A stretch of 64,000 nt of DNA from CAZTJA01 sp964613745 (GTDB taxonomy: Bacteria; Desulfobacterota; Desulfomonilia; Desulfomonilales; Desulfomonilaceae). The stretch is from assembly GCA_964613745.1 (NCBI GenBank), contig CAZTJA010000005.1, positions 1 to 64,000 of the forward strand, given 5' to 3'. The notes under the pieces are model-generated. The model had not been told where the DNA came from and made no database searches. It worked only from the letters and a program-made list of their open reading frames with translations. The position numbers were made by a program, and so were the translations under genes. Shown piece by piece: positions 17,118-24,966 of the stretch (position 1 is its first letter; the number at the start of each line of letters is the position of its first letter).

Positions 17118-18779
17118 TTAGCATTGCGAAGCGTGAGTATATTCTCCGAACACCTCCCGGAGCACATTGCAGATTTCACCTAAAGATGCACGCCTCTTCA
17201 CCGCCTCGATAATAGGCGGCATCAAATTGTCTGATCCTTCAGCTGTTCGTTTGAGGATACTAAGAGACTCCGAAACCGCAGACGAATCTCGATCAGCCCT
17301 GATTCGGTTCAGTTTTTCTATTTGTGATTCCCGAACACTTGGATCCACTCTGAGCAGTCCCTTGGGGGAGACTCGTTCGGTTTGGAATTTATTTACACCG
17401 ACAATAACCTGCTCATCCGATTCGACGGCTTTCTGGAATTTATAAGCCGAATCCTGAATCTCTTGTTCAATAAATCCACATTCAACTGCTCTAACTCCGC
17501 CGCCCATATCATCAATTTTCTTTATATACTCGAATGCTTTCTTTTCTATTTCATTGGTAAGAGCTTCTATGAAATATGAACCGGCCAGCGGATCTACAGT
17601 GTCACAAACTCCAATTTCATAACCTATCAATTGTTGAGTCCTCAGTGCAATCTGAACCGAGTCTTGACTCGGTAATGCAAAGGCTTCATCTCGAGAGTTG
17701 GTGTGCAATGATTGCGTTCCCCCAAGTACCGCGGAAAGTGCCTGAAACGCGACGCGCATTACGTTGTTTTCAGGTTGCTGAGCGGTCAAGGTGCAACCCG
17801 CAGTCTGCGTGTGGAATCTTAGCATCATTGCTCTTGGGTTTTTAGCATTGAATCGCTCTTTCATGATTCTGGCCCACATTCGTCGAGCGGCCCTGAATTT
17901 TGCAACTTCTTCCAGAAAATCTTGATGGGCATTGAAGAAAAAGCTCAGTCGCTCGCCGAATGAGTCCACATCGAGACCGGCCTTGATGGCCGCTTCGACA
18001 TAAGCAATGCCGTTTGCCAAAGTGAATGCCACTTCCTGAACGGCGGTGGAACCTGCCTCTCGAATATGGTAGCCGCTGATGGAAATAGTGTTCCATTGTG
18101 GGACAAATTGATTACAGTAGGCAAAAATATCCGTAATGATTCGCATGGATTGTTTTGGAGGGAAAATATAGGTTCCCCGAGCGGGATACTCCTTCAGAAT
18201 GTCGTTCTGAATCGTTCCTCTGAGTTTTCCTATGTCAACTCCACGCTCCTCGGCTACGACCATGTACATTGCCAACAGTACTGCAGCGGGGGCGTTGATG
18301 GTCATCGAAGTACTGACGGCCGCCAAATCTATTCCATTAAACAGCAAATCTATGTCATGTAGTGTATCTATGGCCACTCCGACCTTCCCGACTTCACCTG
18401 CTGCCAGTTCATGATCGGAGTCGTACCCAATTTGCGTGGGTAGATCAAAGGCAACCGAGAGCCCTGTTTGCCCTTGCTGAATCAGGTATTTGAAACGCTC
18501 ATTTGTTTCCTCAGCGCTGCCGAACCCTGCGTATTGACGCATGGTCCATAATCGGCCACGATACATGTTTGGCTGAACTCCACGCGTGAACGGGTAACTT
18601 CCCGGGATGCCGAGGTCTTTCTCCAGGTCAAAGTGTTCGGTACTCCATGGCCAGTAAACCGTATCGACCGGAAGTTCGGAGACCGTTTTAAATTCGGATT
18701 TCCTCTCCGGTTTCTTGGCGTTTTTTCCCCGGAGCTGTTCAGTCCACACACCTACTTTTTCCTTAAAATCCTCGGCCAT
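17118..18779 (-). CDS. Methylmalonyl-CoA mutase, catalytic (large) subunit
   Basis: Substrate-binding TIM-barrel part of the B12-dependent mutase; it must pair with the separate cobalamin subunit encoded at 3693-4097. The 553-aa length is that of two-subunit mutases. The active-site tyrosine in NMYRGRLWTMRQYAGF and the arginine in KEYPARGTYIFPP fit methylmalonyl-CoA. Isobutyryl-CoA mutases have Phe and Gln at these places. The ATG at 18779 has GGAGG six bases upstream; an ATG two codons earlier would touch that site. The gene ends in an intrinsic terminator, and the OYE, biotin carrier and epimerase genes lie upstream on the same strand. Confidence 0.95.
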   Translation of the reverse strand: MAEDFKEKVGVWTEQLRGKNAKKPERKSEFKTVSELPVDTVYWPWSTEHFDLEKDLGIPGSYPFTRGVQPNMYRGRLWTMRQYAGFGSAEETNERFKYLIQQGQTGLSVAFDLPTQIGYDSDHELAAGEVGKVGVAIDTLHDIDLLFNGIDLAAVSTSMTINAPAAVLLAMYMVVAEERGVDIGKLRGTIQNDILKEYPARGTYIFPPKQSMRIITDIFAYCNQFVPQWNTISISGYHIREAGSTAVQEVAFTLANGIAYVEAAIKAGLDVDSFGERLSFFFNAHQDFLEEVAKFRAARRMWARIMKERFNAKNPRAMMLRFHTQTAGCTLTAQQPENNVMRVAFQALSAVLGGTQSLHTNSRDEAFALPSQDSVQIALRTQQLIGYEIGVCDTVDPLAGSYFIEALTNEIEKKAFEYIKKIDDMGGGVRAVECGFIEQEIQDSAYKFQKAVESDEQVIVGVNKFQTERVSPKGLLRVDPSVRESQIEKLNRIRADRDSSAVSESLSILKRTAEGSDNLMPPIIEAVKRRASLGEICNVLREVFGEYTHASQC

Positions 18780-18817
18780 GATCATCCTCCAGTACAGAAA
18801 TAAATTTTAGATTAAGA

Positions 18818-19954
18818 CTAACTCTTGTCACCTCTAGACTTTTCTCTAAGCCGACGATCGACCTTACATGAGATTCCTAGGCCCTCCAGTCCTGATTCGA
18901 AACATCCGTTGCACGATATGCACGTTGCCGGACGCAGATCGCCTCTTTTCCACCGCGATATGAGATCAGGTTCGCGTACAAACGGCCGGGACATAGATAT
19001 GAAATCCGCTTTACCTTCCGAGAGGATATCTTCAGCGGTTTTAATGGACCTAATACCGCCTACGGCAATGATGGGAATACCGAGATTCTCTTTAAAAAAT
19101 CGGGAAATATCGAGAAGATAACCTTCATTTTCTCCGGGTTTGATTTTTTTGCGTACGGGGCTCAATTCAGGCGGGGAAGCAGCTCCGCCGGCGGAAACTT
19201 CGATTGCGGCAATTCCATCATCAACCAACCTCTTGGCAATTTCCAATGATTCTTCCGGTCTCAATCCATCTTCCACGAAATCATTCCCGTTTAATTTGAT
19301 AAGTACGGGAAAGTCATCGCCAACGGCTCCCTTCACGGCCTCCATAACTTCTCCGAGAAAACGATAACGCTTTTTCGTATTTCCTCCGTATGCATCGGTT
19401 CTCTTGTTCCAAGCCGGGGAGATGAACTGATTAATTCCGTAGCCGTGAGCGCCATGGAGTTGTATTCCGTCGAACCCTGCTCTTTTCGAGCGATCAGCAG
19501 CGGCGGCGTAGGAGTCAATGAGCTTATTAATTTCGGTTTTCCCGACTTCTCTCGGAACGTTCTTGGTAACGGAATCCGGAATGGCAGAAGGTGCCCACAC
19601 TTCGTCGCCTTCCTGAAGCAACTTCTTGTTGGCACGAATCCCAGTGTGTACTAATTGAGGGATGATCTTACCGTTGTGGGAATGTACTAAGTCTGCAAGT
19701 TGTTTTAATCCTGGAAGCTGCCCCTCCTCATAATTTCCTAACATGTAGGGGAGCTGCAAACCATTCGTGAGAACGTACTGGTAGCCGGTAATAATCAGAC
19801 CGATTTCGCCTTTGGCGAGATCACCGTAAACGGCATCGGCTCGATCGGTCACATAACCTTTCTCGTCGCCCACTCCGCTCCAAGTGGCGGATCGAACTGT
19901 TCTACTTGACAATTCAAGTGTAGAGATCGCGCAATTTTCGAACAACTGTTTCAT
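18818..19954 (-). CDS. NADH:flavin oxidoreductase, old yellow enzyme family
   Basis: FMN-dependent TIM-barrel ene-reductase of 378 aa. Family signs are the QLHGAHGYGINQFISPAWNKRTDAYGG motif, LIKLNGNDFVEDGL and AVGGIRSIKTAEDIL. A Cys-rich end (CISCNGCFESGLEGLGISC) resembles the Fe-S ligand region of the longer 2,4-dienoyl-CoA-reductase-type enzymes. The second flavin domain of those enzymes is missing, so this is a stand-alone barrel that may hold a [4Fe-4S] cluster. The substrate is unknown. Its place between mutase and biotin carrier suggests co-expression with propionyl-CoA metabolism rather than a known role in it. Confidence 0.88.
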   Translation of the reverse strand: MKQLFENCAISTLELSSRTVRSATWSGVGDEKGYVTDRADAVYGDLAKGEIGLIITGYQYVLTNGLQLPYMLGNYEEGQLPGLKQLADLVHSHNGKIIPQLVHTGIRANKKLLQEGDEVWAPSAIPDSVTKNVPREVGKTEINKLIDSYAAAADRSKRAGFDGIQLHGAHGYGINQFISPAWNKRTDAYGGNTKKRYRFLGEVMEAVKGAVGDDFPVLIKLNGNDFVEDGLRPEESLEIAKRLVDDGIAAIEVSAGGAASPPELSPVRKKIKPGENEGYLLDISRFFKENLGIPIIAVGGIRSIKTAEDILSEGKADFISMSRPFVREPDLISRWKRGDLRPATCISCNGCFESGLEGLGISCKVDRRLREKSRGDKS

Positions 19955-20033
19955 TGAGTGCCCCGTGAGGATTTGAGGAGGTAGGAATGCGTGAATAACA
20001 AGTTACGCGGAATAGATAAAGTTCGGAGAAGCT

Positions 20034-20056
20034 CAGGTCTCTCTAAAAGAGACCTG
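20034..20056. terminator. Hairpin downstream of the biotin carrier gene
   Basis: Perfect 9-bp arms CAGGTCTCT (20034-20042) and AGAGACCTG (20048-20056) lie seven bases after the biotin carrier stop. No T-run follows on the minus strand, so it may cap the message or attenuate expression of the downstream genes. Confidence 0.5.
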
Positions 20057-20063
20057 AATGCCT

Positions 20064-20276
20064 TTATTCCAGTACTACGAGTACGTCTCCGACCTGATAT
20101 GATTCACCGACTTTGGCCTTGATTTCCTTTACGGTCCCGGATTCTGTTGCCACTACCGGAAGTTCCATCTTCATGGCTTCGATGATCACAAGCTCTTCGT
20201 CTTCCTCTACTTTTTGCCCCAATTCCGCTTTGACGGCAATAACTTTGCCATTCATAGGCATACTGATATCAGCCAT
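20064..20276 (-). CDS. Biotin carboxyl carrier protein (small type)
   Basis: A 70-aa biotinyl domain that shuttles CO2 on a biotin arm. The modified lysine is Lys36 in IIEAMKMELPV, flanked by the two-hairpin barrel pattern (MNGKVIAVKAELGQKVEE and VKEIKAKVGESYQVGD). The short length matches carriers of decarboxylases and transcarboxylases rather than AccB. The ATG at 20276 is preceded by AGGAGG at good spacing; longer readings upstream lack this. Its likely partner is the carboxyltransferase at 2109-3662. Confidence 0.92.
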   Translation of the reverse strand: MADISMPMNGKVIAVKAELGQKVEEDEELVIIEAMKMELPVVATESGTVKEIKAKVGESYQVGDVLVVLE

Positions 20277-20450
20277 TTCCATTCCTCCTGACGGTTTGAA
20301 TCGAACACAAACAAAAACGTCGTGATAAGAAGAACCATCTTCCCACACGACGTCTTATGTATAAAGTAAAATTTTTATTCCGGTCGGTCGGCTACTATCG
20401 GCCATATAGTTATCCGAAGCTACAGATCATAATCCAGCGCTCACTGTCAA

Positions 20451-20861
20451 TTAGTGAGAATCAGCAGTAGGCTGACAAAGCTCCATGAGAATACCATGTG
20501 TTGCCTTTGGGTGCATGAAGGCTATCGTCATTCCATGCGCACCCTGTCTAGGCGTTTCGTCAATTAGTTTTACGCCCTTTTCCTTCAATTCGGCAACTGC
20601 TTGATGAATGTCTTCAACTTCGAATGCTATATGATGAATCCCTTCACCGTTTTTATCCAAAAACTTTCTGATTGCCGAACTACCCGAAACGTCCTCCAAC
20701 AATTCAATCGAGCTATCACCCACCGGAATGAAACCAATTTTCATGCCTTGGTAAGTTTCTTCATGAGTCACTTCCAAGGGAAGGCCGCCTGTAAAAAAGC
20801 GAAGAGCATCATCCACGCTCTTCACAGCAACTCCTAAGTGGGCGATTCTCTTAATCTTCAT
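20451..20861 (-). CDS. mce: Methylmalonyl-CoA epimerase
   Basis: Interconverts the (S) and (R) forms of methylmalonyl-CoA, linking the carboxyltransferase with the mutase. The 136-aa protein is one glyoxalase/VOC-type domain pair starting IKRIAHLGVAVKSVDDALRF. Metal ligands are the early His (AHLGVAV), the central His (GIHHIAFEV) and the C-terminal Glu (ILMELCQP). It is in the same minus-strand group as the biotin carrier and the mutase. Confidence 0.94.
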   Translation of the reverse strand: MKIKRIAHLGVAVKSVDDALRFFTGGLPLEVTHEETYQGMKIGFIPVGDSSIELLEDVSGSSAIRKFLDKNGEGIHHIAFEVEDIHQAVAELKEKGVKLIDETPRQGAHGMTIAFMHPKATHGILMELCQPTADSH

Positions 20862-20884
20862 GACAGCCTCTAATTGATTAGATA

Positions 20885-21175
20885 CTAGTCCTTGGAATCA
20901 GATGAACTTGTCTTAGTTGCACAGGTCGACTCTTTTGGAGTTTCCTTTGGAGATTCCTTCGACGTTTCCTTAGGAGCAGGTTTCTGGCAAGAACTTCCTC
21001 TTCCATAATCAGTCACGTACCAGCCCGAACCCTTCAAGATGAACGATGATTGAGAAATCAGACGAGATGCTTTCCCTCCACAGGACGGGCACTTATCGAT
21101 TACTGGATCTGAAAATTTCTGCCATTCCTCAAATTCATTCCCGCAACGATTGCACTGGTACTCATAAATCGGCAT
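20885..21175 (-). CDS. FmdB-family zinc-ribbon protein
   Basis: A 96-aa protein with the FmdB/CxxC zinc ribbon MPIYEYQCNRCGNEFEEW...KCPSCGGKASRLIS (four cysteines) and the family's GSGWYVTDYGR segment. The last 30 residues are a Ser/Lys/Thr/Glu-rich tail with near-repeats KETSKE-SPKET-PKES. The family was named after a putative regulator of formamidase genes; its role here is unknown. Confidence 0.88.
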   Translation of the reverse strand: MPIYEYQCNRCGNEFEEWQKFSDPVIDKCPSCGGKASRLISQSSFILKGSGWYVTDYGRGSSCQKPAPKETSKESPKETPKESTCATKTSSSDSKD

Positions 21176-21203
21176 TTAAGGACACCTCCATGGTGTTGGG
21201 TTG

Positions 21204-21722
21204 TTATAGGGCCTTTGGGTCTCCAAAGGGACTGTTCTCATATAACTTAAATATATAGTCCGTGTTTTTGGAACCGGCAAGTATTTCTCTGGTAATCCTA
21301 TGTACCCTTTGTTCCTCTTTTTCCTTTTCCAGGTCAAGAGCATGAAAATCTATATTGAATTTCCTGAATCTGACAATATGTACAAGTTCATGGGTAAGAA
21401 CAAAGAGTAGTAAAGACCAAAGATCATATTCCACCGATCTCAGAAGAGCAAAAAGTATGTTCGGATCAAGCAAAACGACACCGTAACGCTCACAGTTTGT
21501 TTCTTTGCAGGTTCGCTTACTTGTTTTGTATCGTATGACTTGAGCAAATTGCTGTTCGTCACCCGCAAATCCTAATTCCTTCACTGTGAAAAGCGAGAAC
21601 GGATCACGTTTCCACTCATTCGCAGCCAAATTAAAATATGACTGAGTGAGCTCTTCGGCCAGGACTGCCGCTTTGTTGATCGTTACCAAATCTGAGTTTG
21701 TAAACAGCCCTGATGAGATCAT
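21204..21722 (-). CDS. HExxH-motif protein, possible zinc metalloprotease
   Basis: A 172-aa protein without signal peptide. It carries HELVH (His111, Glu112, His115), the zinc-binding and catalytic motif of zincins, inside a hydrophobic helix (LWSLLLFVLTHELVHIVRF). His127, Glu136 or His141 could be the third ligand. A pair of cysteines (CKETNC) lies near residue 75. It contains an N-terminal helical region of about 50 residues. I do not recognise a named family. It starts 11 bp after the stop of the 29-aa ribosomal-type gene, so the two may be co-expressed. Confidence 0.7.
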   Translation of the reverse strand: MISSGLFTNSDLVTINKAAVLAEELTQSYFNLAANEWKRDPFSLFTVKELGFAGDEQQFAQVIRYKTSKRTCKETNCERYGVVLLDPNILFALLRSVEYDLWSLLLFVLTHELVHIVRFRKFNIDFHALDLEKEKEEQRVHRITREILAGSKNTDYIFKLYENSPFGDPKAL

Positions 21723-21733
21723 GTGCGTGCGCC

Positions 21734-21823
21734 TTATTTGTTTTTATGACGCTGCTTGGCTCTAAGCTTCTTGTGTTTGTGCTTGCGCATTTTTTTTCGA
21801 CGCTTCTTAATTATGCTCCCCAT
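21734..21823 (-). CDS. AURKAIP1/COX24-domain mini-protein (bS22/mS38-like)
   Basis: A 29-aa, very basic peptide starting MGSIIKKRRKKMRKHKHKKL and ending RAKQRHKNK. It matches the short AURKAIP1/COX24-type family, a small-ribosomal-subunit protein related to mitochondrial mS38 and mycobacterial bS22. GAGAGGTG lies six bases before the ATG. It was found by reading the strand directly, being too short for normal gene calling. It probably binds rRNA at the 30S decoding region. The next gene downstream is the HExxH protein. Confidence 0.85.
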   Translation of the reverse strand: MGSIIKKRRKKMRKHKHKKLRAKQRHKNK

Positions 21824-22031
21824 TCACACCTCTCGGGCATTACTAAAGGAGATAGTAATATCATGAGACAATTATACTGTCAACGCGATCCCAAAAAAAT
21901 CCTCACTCATAAAATTTCATATTGGGCAACTCAACTCATCTTAATTGGGTTCCGGGATCTGAATTCCACCAAAGTGCCACGGATCGGTTATTAAAACCGC
22001 ATATTCTTGTTAATTCCGAATCTGGATTATC

Positions 22032-22060
22032 TTGACACCGCAAGTAAAGTAAAATATACC
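22032..22060 (+). promoter_or_regulatory. Sigma-70-type promoter of the Rrf2/cysteine synthase genes
   Basis: A perfect TTGACA (22032-22037) is followed after 17 bp by TATACC (22055-22060), 4 of 6 for the -10 box. The spacer and following bases are AT-rich and could hold an operator for the Rrf2 regulator itself, but I see no clear palindrome. Confidence 0.5.
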
Positions 22061-22109
22061 TAGTTCACAAGTTTCTTCATATTCAGAACGGTCTTTCGGG
22101 GAATTGAAT

Positions 22110-22577
22110 ATGCGTATCACTACAACCAGCAGATATGGCGTCAGAGCACTTTTCGATGTTGCTTACCATGGCGGCGGTCAGCCTACACAGATCAAAGACA
22201 TTTCACGGCGGCAAAAAATCTCCCAGAGATACTTGGAACAGATATTCAATAAATTATTAAAAGCAGGGCTCTTAAAAAGCCGACGAGGACCTCGGGGTGG
22301 TTACATGCTAAGCAGGGATTCTTCCGAAATCTCGGTTGGCGACATTATTAGTGCTGCGCAAGGGCCAATTGTTCCGGTGCGATGTCTTGCACCGGAAAAT
22401 TCCAAGAAGAAAGAATGCGAAATACTCGCCGGGTGCATCACTCGTCATGTTTGGCAGGAGACCCAAAAAATTCTCATAGATTATTACAACTCAGTATCAA
22501 TTGCTGATTTGTGTGCCCTTGCGAGAAAACAGGGCGTTTCTAGGGAGCTTGACCACAAATATATGTACTTTATTTAA
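22110..22577 (+). CDS. Rrf2-family transcriptional regulator (IscR/CymR-like)
   Basis: A 155-aa winged-helix repressor. MRITTTSRYGVRALFDVAYH is the standard Rrf2 opening, ISQRYLEQIFNKLLKAGLLKSRRGPRGGY the DNA-recognition part. Three cysteines (Cys92, Cys103, Cys109) in the spacing of IscR-type Fe-S ligands suggest an iron-sulphur sensor. The cysteine synthase gene starts 14 bp after its stop, so it most likely controls cysteine supply, as CymR does in Firmicutes, or Fe-S status. The start at 22110 follows a GGGGA site. Confidence 0.92.
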   Translation: MRITTTSRYGVRALFDVAYHGGGQPTQIKDISRRQKISQRYLEQIFNKLLKAGLLKSRRGPRGGYMLSRDSSEISVGDIISAAQGPIVPVRCLAPENSKKKECEILAGCITRHVWQETQKILIDYYNSVSIADLCALARKQGVSRELDHKYMYFI

Positions 22578-22591
22578 TTTTGAGTTCTATA

Positions 22592-23497
22592 ATGAAAACG
22601 GCGACTTCCATTCTGTCGCATATAGGAAACACGCCGTTTATACGCCTGCATTTATCCGATAACTCACGTTCCGCGCACCTCTACTGTAAACTCGAATATC
22701 TCAATCCTTCCGGATCCATCAAGGATCGCCTTGTTTCGGCAATCATCGAGAATCTTGAAAGCCAAAAAGTAGTGGCTCCCGGAGACACATTCGTTGAGGC
22801 ATCGGGTGGAAACACCGCCATCAGTTTGTCCGCAATTGCTGCTGCAAAGGGATACAAGGTAGCTCTCGCCATGCCTGAAACCGTGTCGGAGGGACGTAAA
22901 CGTCTTCTTGCCTCTTACGGAGCACGTCTATTCTTGACTCCTGCCGCTTTTGGAATGAAAGGTTCAATCGAAAAATCCCATCAGTTATTAGAATCTATCT
23001 CAGGTAGTCATCTGCTCAATCAGTTCGAAACCCCCATCAATCCTTTGGCTCATGAGCGCTATACGGCTGAAGAAATCATCGGGAATTTAGGTATGGTACC
23101 CGATATCTTTATCGCCGGGGTAGGAACGGGTGGAACGATAACCGGAGTGGGAAAGCGATTCAAGGATCTCAATCCCGAATGCAAAATTGTTGCTGTCGAG
23201 CCATTCGATTCTCCGATTCTTTCCGGCGGAAATCCTGGAAAGCACACCATTTCGGGGATTGGCCCCGGTTTCGTGCCCCCAATATTAAATCTGGATTTGC
23301 TGGATGATGTAGTAGCCGTTCGTCATGAAGAAGCTGTGGCGGCATGTAGGCTTGTAGCAAAAAGAACGGGAATTTTCGCTGGACTCTCATCCGGAGCGTG
23401 CATCCACGCAGCTCTCCAAAAATCGGAGATGTTTTCTTCGGATACAAAGATAGTCACCTTGATCAATGATGCCGGGGAACGTTATCTTTATGATTAA
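22592..23497 (+). CDS. Cysteine synthase (PLP-dependent, CysK family)
   Basis: Makes cysteine from O-acetylserine (or O-phosphoserine) and sulphide. The 301-aa fold-type-II PLP enzyme has the Schiff-base lysine in NPSGSIKDRL (Lys44), the substrate loop EASGGNTAIS and the phosphate-binding GVGTGGTITG. Length and motifs fit CysK/CysM; cystathionine beta-synthase without its CBS domain is possible. An in-frame TTG at 22580 could add four residues. It is controlled together with the Rrf2 gene in front. Confidence 0.93.
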   Translation: MKTATSILSHIGNTPFIRLHLSDNSRSAHLYCKLEYLNPSGSIKDRLVSAIIENLESQKVVAPGDTFVEASGGNTAISLSAIAAAKGYKVALAMPETVSEGRKRLLASYGARLFLTPAAFGMKGSIEKSHQLLESISGSHLLNQFETPINPLAHERYTAEEIIGNLGMVPDIFIAGVGTGGTITGVGKRFKDLNPECKIVAVEPFDSPILSGGNPGKHTISGIGPGFVPPILNLDLLDDVVAVRHEEAVAACRLVAKRTGIFAGLSSGACIHAALQKSEMFSSDTKIVTLINDAGERYLYD

Positions 23498-23559
23498 TCC
23501 TTACAAACTCATTCCTTCCGAAAAGGTTGTTAATTTGCCCCCAGTCGTGTAATAGATTC

Positions 23560-23588
23560 TTGACTTTAATCTCGGGAGATTAGGTCAA
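23560..23588. repeat. Imperfect inverted repeat upstream of the FG-GAP protein gene
   Basis: TTGACTTTAATCTC pairs with GAGATTAGGTCAA across a single G, with one unpaired base. It lies 25 bp before the ATG at 23613, so it could be an operator or a hairpin in the leader. Confidence 0.4.
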
Positions 23589-23612
23589 TACCTCAGATTT
23601 TGCGAGTCGTTC

Positions 23613-24809
23613 ATGAAACGAAGCGTCTTTGCAGTTGGAATTATCCTATTTTTTATAGGACTATTTTATTCGCCGTTTGTGAGTGGACGCGTGCCCGCCT
23701 CAGCCGACTCAAAGCTTTTAGCCAAACCGATCTCCGCGGCCCAATCTTCGTCGGATTCGAAACGTATTCCACCTGCTGAAACAGAATGGAAAAGTCAGGA
23801 GCTTTCCGTTTTGGGTATCGGGATGTCCATCGGTGATCTCGATGGCGACGGTAAGAATGAAGTAGTAATAATAGAACCTTCCACAGTGTATGTGTATAGG
23901 CCCACGCAAAATGAACTGCAGTTGATAGATAGTTACGGCGTCAGTCCTCTAGAATTAAAATCGGTAGATGTCTTAAATCTCAAGGGCGGAGCCGGATCCG
24001 CTCGTATATATTTGTCTGCCCAGAATAGGGGATCCGTTAGTTCCATGGTGCTCGAATTGCAAGGCGGCAAAATAACTCCGGTGATAGAAGAGATTTCTTA
24101 TTTTCTTCGCGCTATCTCCTATCCGACGAAAGGCATGATGCTTTTGGGACAACAGAAAGGTCTCAAGAAAACATATGAAGGTCCCATAATGCTGATGGCC
24201 GACAAGGGAAAAGAACTGGAGGCCCAGAGCCGATTCGGTATCCCTCAGAAGATACCGATTTTCGGATTTACCATCGGAGATTTTGAAGGCAAGCAGAGGC
24301 CGCTCATCGCAGTTTATGACAAAGAGGATCACCTCCGGATCTATGATCCTTCAGGAAAAAAGCTGTTCACTTCCAGAGACTACTATGGAGGATCTGATGT
24401 TCTTCTGAGGCACGCGGGTCCTGAATTGCGCAAGAATTATTTTACAGCGGATGAAGAACTTGAATACTTCAGACCACGAATCATGTCGCTGGATCTGTAC
24501 AAGGAAAATATTCACCAGATACTTGTGATCGTGCATAGTTCGAAAACCGCTCGAATGATGTCTCGATCTAAAATGCTTGAAGACGGCCAGGTTTCGGGAT
24601 TGCGATGGAACGGCGATGCTGTGGAAGAAGAGTGGTCCACCCCGAAGATACAAGGAATGATTACGGATTTCATGTTGGGATCGTTTCCCCCCATCTCCGG
24701 TCCTGCTCTCGTCACATTGGAACGCAAAAAGACCGACTGGTTGTCATTTCTTAAATCCGCCAGTCAACTGAGGGCCTACAACCTGAAAACATTGATGAAG
24801 CAGAAATGA
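23613..24809 (+). CDS. Secreted FG-GAP/VCBS-repeat protein of unknown function
   Basis: A 398-aa exported protein. The N-terminal hydrophobic segment (FAVGIILFFIGLFYSPFVSG) is a signal peptide or membrane anchor. The motif IGDLDGDGKNEVVIIEPSTVYVYR (about residues 72-95) is a calcium-binding FG-GAP/VCBS repeat, and weaker repeats (IGDFEGKQRPLIAVYDKEDHLRIYD) suggest a beta-propeller filling the rest. No catalytic residues were recognised. It sits between cysteine synthase and the UPF0280 gene without obvious linkage. Confidence 0.75.
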   Translation: MKRSVFAVGIILFFIGLFYSPFVSGRVPASADSKLLAKPISAAQSSSDSKRIPPAETEWKSQELSVLGIGMSIGDLDGDGKNEVVIIEPSTVYVYRPTQNELQLIDSYGVSPLELKSVDVLNLKGGAGSARIYLSAQNRGSVSSMVLELQGGKITPVIEEISYFLRAISYPTKGMMLLGQQKGLKKTYEGPIMLMADKGKELEAQSRFGIPQKIPIFGFTIGDFEGKQRPLIAVYDKEDHLRIYDPSGKKLFTSRDYYGGSDVLLRHAGPELRKNYFTADEELEYFRPRIMSLDLYKENIHQILVIVHSSKTARMMSRSKMLEDGQVSGLRWNGDAVEEEWSTPKIQGMITDFMLGSFPPISGPALVTLERKKTDWLSFLKSASQLRAYNLKTLMKQK

Positions 24810-24891
24810 GTGCACAAGGCCGATTCAAAAAAACATTATTACTTGTTGTTTGGAAAGCTGTAGACTGTATTTTGCGTTTACCTGAAATAGC

Positions 24892-24920
24892 TTGACACTC
24901 TATGACGGCACGATAATAAT
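24892..24920 (+). promoter_or_regulatory. Sigma-70-type promoter upstream of UPF0280
   Basis: TTGACA (24892-24897) and AATAAT (24915-24920, 5 of 6) are 17 bp apart, the best-looking promoter in the window. It would start the transcript about 40 bp before the UPF0280 ATG and may serve the following five genes. Confidence 0.6.
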
Positions 24921-24966
24921 CACCTGCTATTAGATTAACGTTTCGATTTTTTCAGAGAGTTTCCAA

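Noticed and set aside
21713..21994. 93-codon hydrophobic reading on the plus strand
   Set aside because: It is the complement of the basic bS22-like gene; the Leu/Phe-rich product is an artefact of reading Lys codons backwards.
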